Assembly: GCA_019925795.1 (NCBI GenBank)
Contig: CM034300.1
Span: forward strand, 69,047,021-69,111,020
Direction of reading: 5' to 3'
Source of the DNA: Dendrobium chrysotoxum
Taxonomy: Eukaryota > Streptophyta > Magnoliopsida > Asparagales > Orchidaceae
Length of the DNA stretch: 64,000 nucleotides
The position numbers were made by a program, and so were the translations under genes. Positions within the stretch are counted from its first letter, which is position 1. The number at the start of each line of letters is the position of its first letter. This document shows positions 1-11,060 of this stretch, piece by piece. Below the pieces are notes generated by a model that did no database searches, was not told the origin of the DNA, and worked only from the letters and a program-made list of their open reading frames with translations.

Positions 1-1849
1 AGTAAATACATGTATTTATATTACTTTACACTCTTAATTCAGGCAACCAAACAGCCCCTATATGTATTGTAATTTCTTCATTTTTTTTCTTAAAACTCCA
101 AATATTATTGTGGTCTCATAATCTCTACTTTTAATTTATATAGGCCTTTGTCGGCCCAAAATGGCCCATAAAAATCTTAATTTCAAGCACTTTAATTTCC
201 ATAATAAAAAAAAATACAATATCGATAATTATTTACAAAAAAATGATATTACAATATAAAATTAACAATAATCCGTAAGCATATACTCTGCACATATTAC
301 TGTCATTTTACAAATAATAGAGAAAATTTTTATTTATTGTTAAGCTAAAATAATATTAGAATCATATTATATAAATTTGAACAATATGAAATAAGTACTA
401 AAAACTCTTCTTCAATCATCTCCTCATATCATATATAATTACTTATGTGCATATTTGGAGCACAAATATGTCTGTTGTTTCATTTCTAGAGAAGATATAT
501 TTGAAAGTCCATTTCAGATTAAAATACTCTATCAAGTACTTATATCTCTCTATATAAAAAGAATGACTTCCTACCCTCCCCCTTGGGCTTGGTCCATTGC
601 TATCATTGTTGTACCATCATCTAAGTTTCTTCGCTGTGGTGGAATCAAGCCAGTGAAATTAAATACATTTTCTTTCATCGATGACTTAAGCATACATTGA
701 CATTATTTGGTTTTTCATTTTTTTTATCGTTGATCAGATTATTTTGATGGAGATTTAAAACATAGATAGATATGGGATCAAAAATTGTGTTTCAATAGTT
801 GTTAAAGAATAAGTATGAACTATATTCGAACCTCCTTCTAACGATGATGAATCATGGTTAAACTGTGTCAAAGACTATATTGTTAGATTGTTACTCAAAC
901 CATGTTCAAACATTATTTGATGGATACGGTACGTTTATATCTTAACTTGACACATGCTTTGACTGGGACTAATATGACATAATCTTATCTTTGAATATAA
1001 TTCAATGATATATTGAATATATTGATCATGGCCCAATCATTGTTTGATTCATTTTAAACTTTTTCAAATATGATTTGATTCGTGTCAAAAATATATTTGA
1101 ATAATAATGAAATTATCTACTAATGTAATATTTGTTATAGGTAAATCAAACATTTACATTTTTGTATTATATGGAAGATAGTGGCAAGAAAAAATGCAAG
1201 TTGATTAGACATTCACAAAATAATGGAGAAATAGATTGCTAATACAGAGAATATCTCCTTTTTCTTAGATGAGATATCCCTATATATTAAACATCGAGCT
1301 CTGCATATGTGTGACAACAAATAAAAGAATTTAGTTATAGTTTTTTGTGCAAATGAGGTTGGTGTAAAGTTAGTAAGTTCATCATCTTTCGTTGGTGTAC
1401 GCAATTTTGTGGATATTCAACACAAAAAATAGGCGGTACTATGAACATATAAGCTATATGTGATAGTGGGTCCATAGATGATTTAATACTAAAGCACCCA
1501 TTGGAGATGTCAATCTTGTATAATGATCAATCTAAAATTAAAAATGATTAAGGTCCTCTACTTCTTCATGTTCCTACGGGTGAAAATGCATAGATAACTC
1601 TCATCCTATAAGAATCAATTCTTGAAAGTACCTCTAGTTTTAAAATTCTTGTTGTTGTCCTCTACTTGATTACATGTTGGGTAGCTTTCTGAGAGTGAAA
1701 AGGAGTTTTAGTTGATATTACATATAAATGCAATGAAATAGAACTTTTAATTCTAAGTAAAGAAATATGGTATATATATTGTTTTGCAAAGACTTACTCA
1801 TGGAGTTTGTGCGCTAAGAAATTGACAAGCTCAGGTGCGTTTGAGATAA
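1..1849. other. AT-rich intergenic DNA, no gene recognised
   Basis: There is no convincing gene here. An 81-codon open frame at 455-700 (+) and a 63-codon frame at 1213-1404 (-) have no recognisable domain and look like chance frames in AT-rich DNA. The right part (from about 1450) may be the eroded amino-terminal portion of the MULE transposase remnant that follows, because it lies just upstream in the same orientation, but I could not find a definite motif there. Confidence 0.5.
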
Positions 1850-3087
1850 GGAGCCATTAATCAGAGCAAACTTCTACATTAGATATAAGATTCAAAGTCC
1901 ATCCACAAGCACAACAACCATGGCTTATTAGACATATGATGAAAGATAAGCATGTATTATTCAATATTAATATGAAGAGGAAGATGATCATATTAAACAT
2001 GAAGAGAGACCGTGATATTGATATATCATATAATAATACTTGATAGTATCGTGAGTAAGCCATCCTTATGTGAGAGGGTCCCTTGAAGTATCTTTTAAAA
2101 ATTTTCTATCTTATTTAATTATGCTACATAAGATAAACTTAGGGATAATTACTAATCTTTAGTGAGACAATGAAGGATGTTTCAAATATGTGTATTTTTT
2201 TGGGAATTTGTATACAAAGATTCAAAAGTACATGTTTCTTAGTATTTAGTGTTAATGGAACATTTCTGAATATGTGCTATGGTGGTACTTTATATATTAT
2301 AGTGATGTAAGATACTAATAGACAGATTTATCATGTGGCATTAACAGTTGTGGACTCAATAAATAATGAGTCATGGCAACATTTTATGTGTAGACTAAAG
2401 GAGTCAATATACATAGTGAATAGCTTAGTATTATATCTTTAATAGACACGATAGTATCACCAATATTTTATCAACGATTTTTCAAAGGTACACAATAGAG
2501 CTTGTACTCATCATATGATAATGAATATTATGGTGAAGTTTAAAATATATATTTACCATGAGAAATATCACTTGGCTTCTAAGTCTTATAAAATAGTTGA
2601 ACTTTTTAGGGATTTCAAAAAAATATATGCCAAGAATTAAACATATCATCTTATATTAAGAATTAAGTTGGCATTGATACAACTTGATGATAATTAGTAT
2701 TTCAAAAAGCTTTAATAATATTATGAAGAGTGCATATTCCCATCCAGTGATTACATTATTAGAGTTATTGAAGCACAATACAAAAAATATTCTTTAATAA
2801 ATGCAATATTGTAGCAAACATAAAAACTATTTTAGTAAAAAATAATCAAAGAAGCATCCAAGAAACTCTTGAATAAGGCTTAAAGCTTAATTGTCTTCCC
2901 AATTAATCAATTTAAACAACATGCTTGATGTTGAGCTTAATAGTTATGTTATAATGTTTGAGTGGACATATACATATAGAAGATTTGATGTTATGGGTCT
3001 CTTATGTGAACATGCATCAGTTGTAGCTTGGGATCAAGGTGCCAGTCATTATAGTTTGGTTTTAAAGTTCTATACACAAGAAGCATG
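1850..3087 (+). pseudogene. MULE (MURA-like) transposase remnant
   Basis: Decayed transposase of a Mutator-like element, the enzyme that would cut and move the transposon. Fragments in shifting frames read in family order. Around 2180-2260 there is a stretch resembling the block before the first catalytic Asp (a 'NGTFL'-like remnant). At 2280-2400 there is GGTLYII followed by VVDSINNESWQHFM, which matches the family's GGTL...VVDSENNESW core. At 2480-2620 there is a VHNRACTHHM-like helix segment. At 2891-3087 the end reads YRRFDVMGLLCEHA, which matches a SWIM zinc finger (CxCxxF...CxH) with the first cysteines lost to Tyr. Many stop codons and frameshifts rule out a functional protein. No terminal inverted repeats were identified, so the element boundaries are unknown. 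The MULE assignment rests on motif order and is fairly secure. Confidence 0.7.
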
Positions 3088-3166
3088 ATTAGCTGCATAA
3101 GTTGAAGACATGTATCACATTAGAAAAGAAAACACATGAGATGTTTTAAATGATATAAAGGGGGTT

Positions 3167-3420
3167 CACTACAGGAAAATCATCCATTACCGACAAATTT
3201 TCTGGAGGAATATTTTCCGTTGGAATTTCCGGCGGGTTTCTGATGGATTTCGATGAGATGTATCCGATAGATTTTCCTAGCAGCAGTCGCAAGCAGCGCA
3301 GGTTGGCAGGTGGGTAGCCGCTGCGGGTAGTCGGGCAGGCAGCATGGGAGGTAGTGGTGTTCTTTTCTTCTTTTTTTTAATTATTCCGACGACTTTTTTC
3401 CGACTGTCCCATATTTGAAT
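3167..3420. mobile_element. CACTA (En/Spm-like) transposon terminus fragment
   Basis: The sequence CACTACAGGAAAATC at 3167 matches the CACTACARGAAAA terminal inverted repeat of plant CACTA transposons. It is followed by subterminal DNA with repeated CCGACRRATTTTCC-like motifs (about 3190-3270 and again near 3385-3405), as is usual inside CACTA ends. The opposite terminus was not found, so this appears to be one end of a broken element. It starts about 80 bp downstream of the MULE transposase remnant. Confidence 0.5.
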
Positions 3421-4375
3421 TTTGTTTGAACCAATCTTCAAATGTGGTTTGCATGCAACTCATGTGGGGTTCAAATAAGTTCTAATTTTTTCTCAAATAT
3501 AATTCCAACCTTTTTTGAACATTCTTTGATGCTTTTTGAATCATTGTTAGTTGAGACTAACTTAAATAAATATTCCGCAATCAAAATACGCTTTTGGGCA
3601 TATTTTCCTATAAAATGAAACATCAGACACATTTATCCAATTTTATGTATTAATTGGCATATCAACTAAAATTTTTCTTTTATAATATTAGTTTACATAA
3701 TATATTTTAGAATCGTTATTGTAAATAAACCTTTGAACTAAACTATAATTGATTTTAAATTTCCTAATACAAATTTATATTGGCTTGTCTTTTTTCTATT
3801 ATTAGTAAAGACATGGTTGTAGCTGGGATTAAAAAAGGGTTAACCTTCCTACTATGCAATAATTTCAAATGGATTTACATAGCTAAGAAATTGCTTAATA
3901 TTTAGAGCAAAATTCACTTCCTTTTAGTAGCATATTGTTCATTCCTAGCCATAAAAATAATGTTTTTTCCCTTTTTTATTTCATATGTGATATATTTTTC
4001 CTCTCCCATTTCATTCATATTGCTTCAAAAAATAATTTCCTTACAAAATTGCATATGTGCTTCAAAAAATAATTTCCTTACAAAATTGCAAGAGTGGCCT
4101 TAATCACATATGCAATTTTTAGTTAAATATGTTTAGATTTCGGGGGTTTTATGCATTTTTATCGTTGATAATTATTTTTTTCTCTGTCGATACTTTCACG
4201 TATAATTAGAAGACCTATAAAGGAAGGCAATCTTCTTCTTTTTTATTAACATATGAGTAAAATTTCATTAATATCTGTCAACCAAGAGGTCTTGAATTTG
4301 AGATACTGCATATGTTATGTATGCCAATTTATGATTAAGTTTATAAGAGAAATTTCCACCGATAGTGAATGAGTT
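3421..4375. other. AT-rich intergenic DNA with a 37-bp tandem duplication
   Basis: No gene is visible. A 33-bp segment starting at 4021 is repeated at 4058 (period 37 bp, reading TGCTTCAAAAAATAATTTCC and onward), a local tandem duplication. The rest is AT-rich sequence without recognisable structure. Confidence 0.5.
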
Positions 4376-4587
4376 ACCTTATTATGATTGAATTGCATAA
4401 ATATAAGAGCTAAGAGTGAATGAATGTATTTTGTATTCAATGTTAGAGTGTTTGTATACACAAGACTATTTATAGGCAAGTGGTAATAATGGTAAATATT
4501 AAAACCTACAATAATAGATAAATTATATGTTATTAATAATAAGAGTATAAGGTAATAATATAAATGAGAATATATTGTCATAAAGCA
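4376..4587 (-). repeat. 3' LTR of the copia element
   Basis: Direct repeat of the segment at 6396-6608. Its high-coordinate end (the start of the LTR on the minus strand) reads TGCTTTATGACAATATATTC, starting with the canonical TG. The low-coordinate boundary is approximate because the two LTRs have diverged there. A purine-rich tract upstream of this LTR is not evident. Confidence 0.65.
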
Positions 4588-5169
4588 TAGTTACATGAAA
4601 ATGAGAACAATGTATTTGTTTGTGGAGAGCTTCAACTGGGCCATTTGTTGAGGCAATTCAATCATTCTTAAATTTTGAAAATGTTGATTGAACATCTTAT
4701 TTATATGCCATTACAAAGTGCTAAGAATATTGCTTAAAATGATTGACAAATACAATGTAATAAGAACAACTTTTTATTGAACGAAATGGGGATGCCCCTC
4801 AAATATTAAAGTACAGTCGATCAAGTGGGCGATGACTAGTTGACCAAGGGTCCCAAAAGGTAATTTATGACTTTTGTTACATGCAGAATTGAAGATTTTG
4901 AGTGAGTGCGGACATGGTTGGTGGACATAAAATGACATAAGATTTCTTATGATGTATGGTAAAAATGATTATGCCAATAGTTGGGAGTGGATTTCGGGTT
5001 GATACGGGCTTCCTTGATATCCAGTTGAGTCGCCTTGATGTTGTACAAGTTGTAAAGTCGTATACACTATTCTGACTCCTCCCTCGAGCGAGAGTTGCAC
5101 CCTTGGTCAGACCCTTAATACAAAAGATGTTGGGTTAAACTCAGTTGATGTATAATCTATTTTGCATAA

Positions 5170-6345
5170 TTAACAAACAAATAGTAGATAAAGTTGCATA
5201 TTGTGAAAACACAAAATATTATCAAGTAGAAAGGATGTGGAGGGAGAAGAGAGTGATTCATTTCTAGTTTGCATGATTTGAACACATGTACCATCTCTAA
5301 TAATAATATCATCATATTCTTTATAGGATTTACAAATAGAGAATTTAGCCATATCAGATGTAGTGTGGTGGGAGGCACCATTTTCAAGGAGCCAAGTTGA
5401 TGATGATCCACGATTGTTGGTGGTGGCATGATTAACTTTGGGAGTAATATGGAGTCCCATCATGCGTTTTATTGCGTAACATTCTTGAGCAATGTGGCCA
5501 CGCTTTTCACAAAATTGACACACCAAGTAAGTATCTTTCATGCGATGTGAGTTGGGTGAGGATGTTTGGTTTTTTTGAATAAGAACAGTTTGATTTAGAT
5601 GCTTTTGAAAGTAACCAACTTTATTTTGAGTAAACCCATTTCTTTGTGAGTTGTTGGTGGAGATTAGAGGAAGCCCACTATCAAGTGGGTTTTGTTTAAA
5701 GAAGTTGTCGTATTCGACAAATTTATCATGGAGAGGTTCAGATGAGATGCGATGCTCTCTATCAAAATTTGCTCTGCCAATTTCTCTAAATTCAGGTCCA
5801 ATGCCATTGAGGCAATGAAGGATGAGATCATCTTCTGGCTGTGGGACCCCAATAAGGGCCAATTGATCATCATTGAGACTTTGGAGCATTTGAAGAAACT
5901 CGTTGATAGATTTTTCACCATGAGTTGTTAAAGATAATTTCTCTTTGAGGATGGCAACATGTGACCGCAAGCGATTAGCATACATATGGTTGAGCTTATC
6001 CCATGCATCACGGGATGATGAGGAGGATGCTACATAAACCACGAGTTTTTCAGATAAGGAGGTGATTATTGAGTGAAGTAGAAGCTGATCTTGTTGGACC
6101 CAAATAACATGATTTGGGTTGGGGATCACGAGATCTCCTTGTGTGATAGTAGGGGGAGGTGGTGGAGTATCGCCATTGATGTAGCCAAGTAAATTGTACC
6201 CTTGAAGAAGAGATTGCACTTGAGCTCGCCATGATGGATAATTGTTAAGAGTAAGTTTGAGTGGAAGTTGTGTGGCAGGATTGATAAAGACTATTTGAGG
6301 ATGGGTTGTCACTGAAGCAATGGGATTGCTAATTTCTTCAGCCAT
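5170..6345 (-). pseudogene. Copia Gag with truncated protease
   Basis: Capsid/nucleocapsid polyprotein of a Ty1/copia retrotransposon. I take the start at the ATG at 6345 (MAEEISNPIAS); the frame is open further upstream, but that part is leader and LTR. The protein has a copia Gag core (LTLNNYPSWRAQVQSLLQGY; later AWDKLNHMYANRLRSHVAILK). Next comes a single CCHC zinc knuckle (CQFCEKRGHIAQEC) and then the start of protease. The protease catalytic triad, normally DSG in TWLLDSGASHH, reads ENG here (LLENGASHH), so the enzyme would be dead. The frame ends shortly after an FLLDNILC segment, where intact elements continue into integrase and RT. The reading frame is otherwise intact for about 390 codons. 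Confidence 0.8.
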
Positions 6346-6380
6346 GGTGTTGGTAGGAAGGATCGACTCTCTAGAGATAG

Positions 6381-6395
6381 GAAGCTCTAATACCA
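6381..6395 (-). other. Primer binding site (initiator tRNA-Met type)
   Basis: On the minus strand the 15 bases read TGGTATTAGAGCTTC, one base different from the TGGTATCAGAGC site complementary to the 3' end of initiator tRNA-Met that plant copia elements use. It directly follows the 5' LTR and precedes the gag ATG by about 35 bases. Confidence 0.8.
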
Positions 6396-6608
6396 TATAA
6401 CAACTAAGAGGCAATGATTTGTTTGAAGGTTAAGAATCCACAATGTTTATTGTATTCAACATAGGAATGATTATATACAAATAAGACCACTTATAAGCAA
6501 GTGGTAATAATGGAAAATAGTAATAACTACAACAACAAATAAATTATATGCCATTCATTATATGAGAATTAGGTAATAATATGAATGAGAATATATTGTC
6601 ATAAAGCA
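6396..6608 (-). repeat. 5' LTR of the copia element
   Basis: Upstream LTR (minus-strand orientation) abutting the primer binding site. It pairs with 4376-4587. It is short for a copia LTR, which fits small elements. Confidence 0.65.
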
Positions 6609-8779
6609 TAATTAGAGGTTCCTCAATAAAAAGATACTATGATTCTTTGACATTTGTGTTGATCGGTGTATAGAACTTCAATTTAAAACTTTCATTGTAT
6701 TTTCATGAAAGTGAATTAGATTTCACATTAATGCCTTGTTTGATTTCAAGGAATTGAGTAAGAGGATCCATTTCCAAAAAAAAAAAGGATAAATTAAAGG
6801 GAAATAAAGTAATTGAATTGAAATTAATTGCACCCATCTATTTGGCCAAGTAGAAATTAATTAAAACATTATTATTGTTTGTTTAGGTGATGAAAAGTTT
6901 ACTTTTTTATTTTCGTGGTGAGAATATGTCTTACATGACTGTCTCACATTTTTTTCTATTTTTTTCACTCAGATTTGATGAGAAATTGTTAATAAAAGAT
7001 ATTTTTATTCATATTTCTTAACAAAAATGGAAATAAAAGAAAATGAAAATGAAAATGAAATAAGTGAATTAAAATTAATTTCACATTAATATTTGGCTAA
7101 AGAGAAATCAAATAAAAAATAGATTTTAGTTCTAACATGGGAGATGTGAAAATAAGTTTTACTCTTCTGCAAGAATAATATGAGCTATAATGAAATGTTT
7201 ATACTTTTTTCTTTTATTATCAATAGATTTTGGTAAAATAAAGTTTGTAACTTGTTATTTACTTAGTGAAATAAAATATTTGTGTTGTGTAATATTGTCT
7301 CCAAATGTAGTTAAACTTTTACTCTGAATCTATGATTGCTTAAAAAGCATGCATTACTTAGAGTAGGCTTAATCTTTATATAATTCATGCTATTTTTTAT
7401 TTTTTCATGCTTAAATTGCTTTATGTGTAGGACATACATAAATTATAAATCTAGTGTGATCTAGAGTCTCGAGAGAGGAATAGTAGAATAATTAGTGATT
7501 TTAAAATATTGTCCGACCATAATATAGGCATATGATGGTTAGGATTATGAGGTCCTAAGAAGAACTGTAGTTAGGAGGGATCCTAGCTAATACTCTAATG
7601 AGCTCGATAGAGATGAAGAGTACTTATGCTCTGATCGATAATAATAATAGGTAGAAAACTACTATAATGCAATCATGTACTTTTAAATATCGTAGGTTCA
7701 AAACTTCTAAAAATAGTAAATTTACTTTCTACATTTGAAGCTTTTTGACTTAATCTGCAACACCCATTTTAAATTATCATGCTAGATAATCTTAGTAGTT
7801 CATTAGTCAATACTAAAGTGAACTTAGGAATTTCTAATTTTTTCCTATGGGATTGACAATATTCTCATCAGTATATTACTTGGCACGACACATACACTTG
7901 CATTAAATATGACTTACACAGCAGCAAATTAAGCAATCGTTAGATAACTCAAAAGTGTGTGTAAGCAAAGCACAAAGCTCTGCATTTTCCAAAGCTAAAA
8001 ATAGCATCTTGTTACATAAAAATTGATGATGTTGTGTACGCTATTACAAAAAATGGAATGACAACTATTAAAAGTAGGTTATATCTTCCACACGACCTAG
8101 TTTTTTTTGTCCCAAGAAAATTTCATTAGTTATGCTTTCCTCTAATATGATATATCACTATTTATGAGATGACCTTATATACGAGATTGAGATTTTCCAT
8201 TTCTATGAGATCTTATATCTTCCATTAACTTATTGAGATCTTTACAACATGTGGCATTCCTTAATCTACATTTCTATGCAAAGTCATAATGATCATCATG
8301 GGCTTGACCATTTTTCAGGGAATGTGGCGAAATAGTGATAGCGAGAATTTTTCAAAATGTGCAAATTTACATGTAATGCTCAAGGCCATGTATCTTGCTA
8401 GAATAGCAAAAACTTGGTAAAGTAGTTATATATCCTAAAAGAGATGCTAAAGTATGTAAGTACCATATGCCAATAATCAAATGAGTTGCTAAGCTATCTC
8501 CACCTTTTTCCTTTTAAGGATATTTAATTTTTGTTTAAGTCTAATTGTTTACCTTATTTTTGAATAAGGTTGACGAATTCCCTTCCTATGCTTAGCCTTG
8601 GCTTAGAGGAATTCCTTATAGGACCCATATAGGTGGATTATTAATGATATAGCTTGTCATTGCCATATAAAGCCCATAACCTTGTATTGCATTTTTAAGA
8701 CCCATAGACTAGGTGAACCTTAGCTTAACCAAGGTGACAGCCATGATTCTTTGAACCCTACCTAGACCTTCCTAAACTA
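6609..8779. other. AT-rich intergenic DNA, no gene recognised
   Basis: No coding region is visible. A segment reading GTGAATT...TTTCACATTAAT occurs near 6712-6740 and again near 7060-7090 as a direct repeat, perhaps from a decayed element. The remainder has no recognisable signal. Confidence 0.45.
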
Positions 8780-9240
8780 ACTAATTTTTTTTTCAACCTC
8801 ATATAAATCCATTTGTAATGGGTTGAATCCTAACACAAAACTTAAAGGATATGTCACTATTGTGTGAAGAAAATGAATATAGAGATCTTTGTAAAAAGAT
8901 GTGAAAACCTTCCAGGTGAATTGCGTCCCACTATTCATGATGATTTTATATGGAGGCCAAAGCAAAAGATTATATTATACCAAAAATATTTTTGAGCATT
9001 GGTTTTCACAATCTTAGGATACGGCTCGGCTTCTATTCACTTTGTAAAGTAGTCAATAATTAGAATGATGAACTTTTATTATCCAATAACTATCATGATA
9101 TCAATTCTCTATTAAAGGAATGGCCAGGGATTTTGGAGGGACAAGATTTCTATTAATTGTCCATAGGGGAAGCTAGAGTGCATCCGACAATTATAACAAT
9201 TACATGTGACATTGAATGACTTCTGCTTCATCTTAATCTT
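8780..9240 (-). pseudogene. Ty3/gypsy integrase remnant
   Basis: Read on the minus strand across frameshifts, fragments follow the order of a Tat-type gypsy integrase. There is a zinc-binding CNCYNCRMHS-like piece (about 9190), LSLQNPWPF (about 9130), RIDIM (first catalytic Asp region), KFIILIIDYFTK with IEAEP (about 9040), then NSGTQFTWKVFTSFYKDLYI (8840-8940, the second Asp region with the usual TDNGTQF altered to MNSGTQF), and a trace of the TNGQTEV motif near 8815. The same motifs in the same order are present in the better preserved element at 33.4-34.4 kb. Frameshifts and stops show it is dead, and no LTRs were identified for it. Confidence 0.7.
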
Positions 9241-10184
9241 GAGGGCAAATGCTCTCCCTCTCAAAAAATTTCTCCAAATTCCTGAATAAACTTTTAATAG
9301 TGCATAATGCGAGAAAGAAAATCACGCAGATTCGATGTGCTCCTATTTTTATGACCGAATACTATATTGAGAATAACATTCCATCTCAAGAGATGGACAC
9401 AGTATTTTACAGTGAATTTAAAGATAAAATTATGGTTTTGAAATATGATTATTTTTATAATCAAATACAATTAAAGAATAACATATTATCTTAGAAGACA
9501 GACATATCATTCTATGATAGTATTTGAAAATAAAATAGAGTTTTAAAAATCCACCATTTTTATAATAAAATGCAATAAAGAGAATATCATATCACCCTGA
9601 AAGATGAACATAACATTCTACATGTGTATTCGAATGCAAAAATGGGTTTTAAAAGATTATCTATGTTCTCAGAGATTTTTTTCCTATTTTATGTGAATAA
9701 GATAGGGTTTATTTTAATCTAGAGTTATATATTTTTTATAAAGGCAAGCTCTTATGATTAATTGCATCCCAAGAGAGATGAATCTCCTAATAATACTCCC
9801 GATTAAAATAGTGGTGAATATTTTTAGAATTTTAAAGTTAAAGAAAAGGATTTGAAAGTCTTAAGATTTTTAAATGGGACCGGTTCAAGGCTGAGTAGTT
9901 CTTTTAGAGGCTAAAGTATGAAGAGTAGAGAGCACTAGATTCTGAGAAACTCAAAAGTACTCAAGTTTATCCTGTGTTGGACTTTAATATTTTGAGGTAG
10001 ATTTATTTTTATTTAAGTTGACAAGTGATTAGAAGGTTATGACTTATATTCTCAATCACTAGATCAGGACAACTCCTAAGAGGTAAAGACTTATGATATA
10101 GAAATTAACCTCAGAACCAAAATATAAGGTAAGTCACTACAGAATAAAGACTCGAACCTGTTGACCTCATTTTTGTATGAGGTC
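9241..10184. other. Intergenic DNA with a short hairpin
   Basis: An 81-codon frame at 9249-9494 (+) has no recognisable domain. Near the end, GACCTCAT at 10163-10170 and ATGAGGTC at 10177-10184 form an 8-bp perfect stem with a 6-base loop, just before the degenerate repeat tract begins. Nothing else is recognised. Confidence 0.4.
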
Positions 10185-11060
10185 AGTAGGACCAATCCAG
10201 GCCTTAGGATCTTTTCAGTCATTAGGATCAATCTGATCTTAGATCAATCCAGAGTTTTGGATTAATCCAGATTCAAATCAATTCTAACCCCACATTAATT
10301 TTAAACTCAATTCAATCAAATTCCAGACTAATCTAAACTCTAGGATTCTTCCTAGACTCCAGATCCTAAGATCTACTCTAGACCCTAGGATTCTTCCTAG
10401 ATTCCAGACTTTAGGATCTACTTTAGACCCTAAAATTCTTCATCGACTCTAGACTTTAAATCCCTCTAAATCCTAAGATCATTCTAGATCCCAGACTCTA
10501 GGATCTGTAGACCATAGGATACTCTTAGACTTTAGACTCTAGAGCAATCCAGACCTTGGGATCTACCCTGACCCTAGATCTACCTAAACTTTAAAATTAA
10601 CCCTGATCTTAAATCAAATCAAATCAAGATTCAATCAATCTTGACCCTAGGATTAGTTCAGATCCTTAGTCAATCTTGATTCAAATTAACCCAGACCTTT
10701 AATCAATTTAAATATTAAACTAATCCAGATTCTAGATCAATCTTGACCCTAGGATCTACCATAGATAAATCTAGACCCTAGGATCTACCTTGACCCTAGA
10801 TCTATCTAGATCTTAGGATCAATTTAGATCCTAGATCAATTCAAACCTTAAATCAACTCAAGTCTCAAGTCTACCCAGGCTCTAGATTCATCTAGGTCAT
10901 AGGATCCCCTTAGACCTTAGATCTATTTAGACCTTGGATTAATTCAAACTCTATGATTAATTTAGATTCAAACCAATCTTGACCTCAATTTAATCCATAT
11001 CTTAATTTAATTAAAGCCTCAATCCAAATCCAAACTTCAATCTAGTTCAAAATCCAAATT
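10185..11060. repeat. Degenerate CTAGAYC/GGATCTA short-unit repeat tract
   Basis: Nearly 0.9 kb is composed of imperfect variants of words such as CCTAGGATCTAC, TAGACCCTAGGATC, CTAGATCAATC and GATTCAAATCAATC. The unit length drifts (about 10 to 22 bases), so it is not a clean satellite. There is no open frame. It begins right after a small hairpin and grades into the TTGAC-rich segment. It may be an expanded part of a long LTR, by analogy with the repeat tracts in the other LTRs of this window, but no partner LTR was found. Confidence 0.6.

Larger units (their letters stand above)
4376..6608 (-). mobile_element. Gag-only Ty1/copia LTR element
   Basis: Two similar direct repeats of roughly 210 bp (about 4376-4587 and 6396-6608) flank an internal region of 1.8 kb on the minus strand. 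The repeats share long stretches, for example GAGAATATATTGTCATAAAG at their high-coordinate ends. A primer binding site lies directly next to the high-coordinate repeat, making it the 5' LTR. The internal region encodes only Gag plus the beginning of protease; integrase, RT and RNase H are missing. This is either an internally deleted copy or a member of a short non-autonomous family. No clean target-site duplication was found. Confidence 0.75.

Noticed and set aside
455..700. An 81-codon frame as a small gene
   Set aside because: No domain, no plausible promoter or splice context, and ordinary AT-rich composition.
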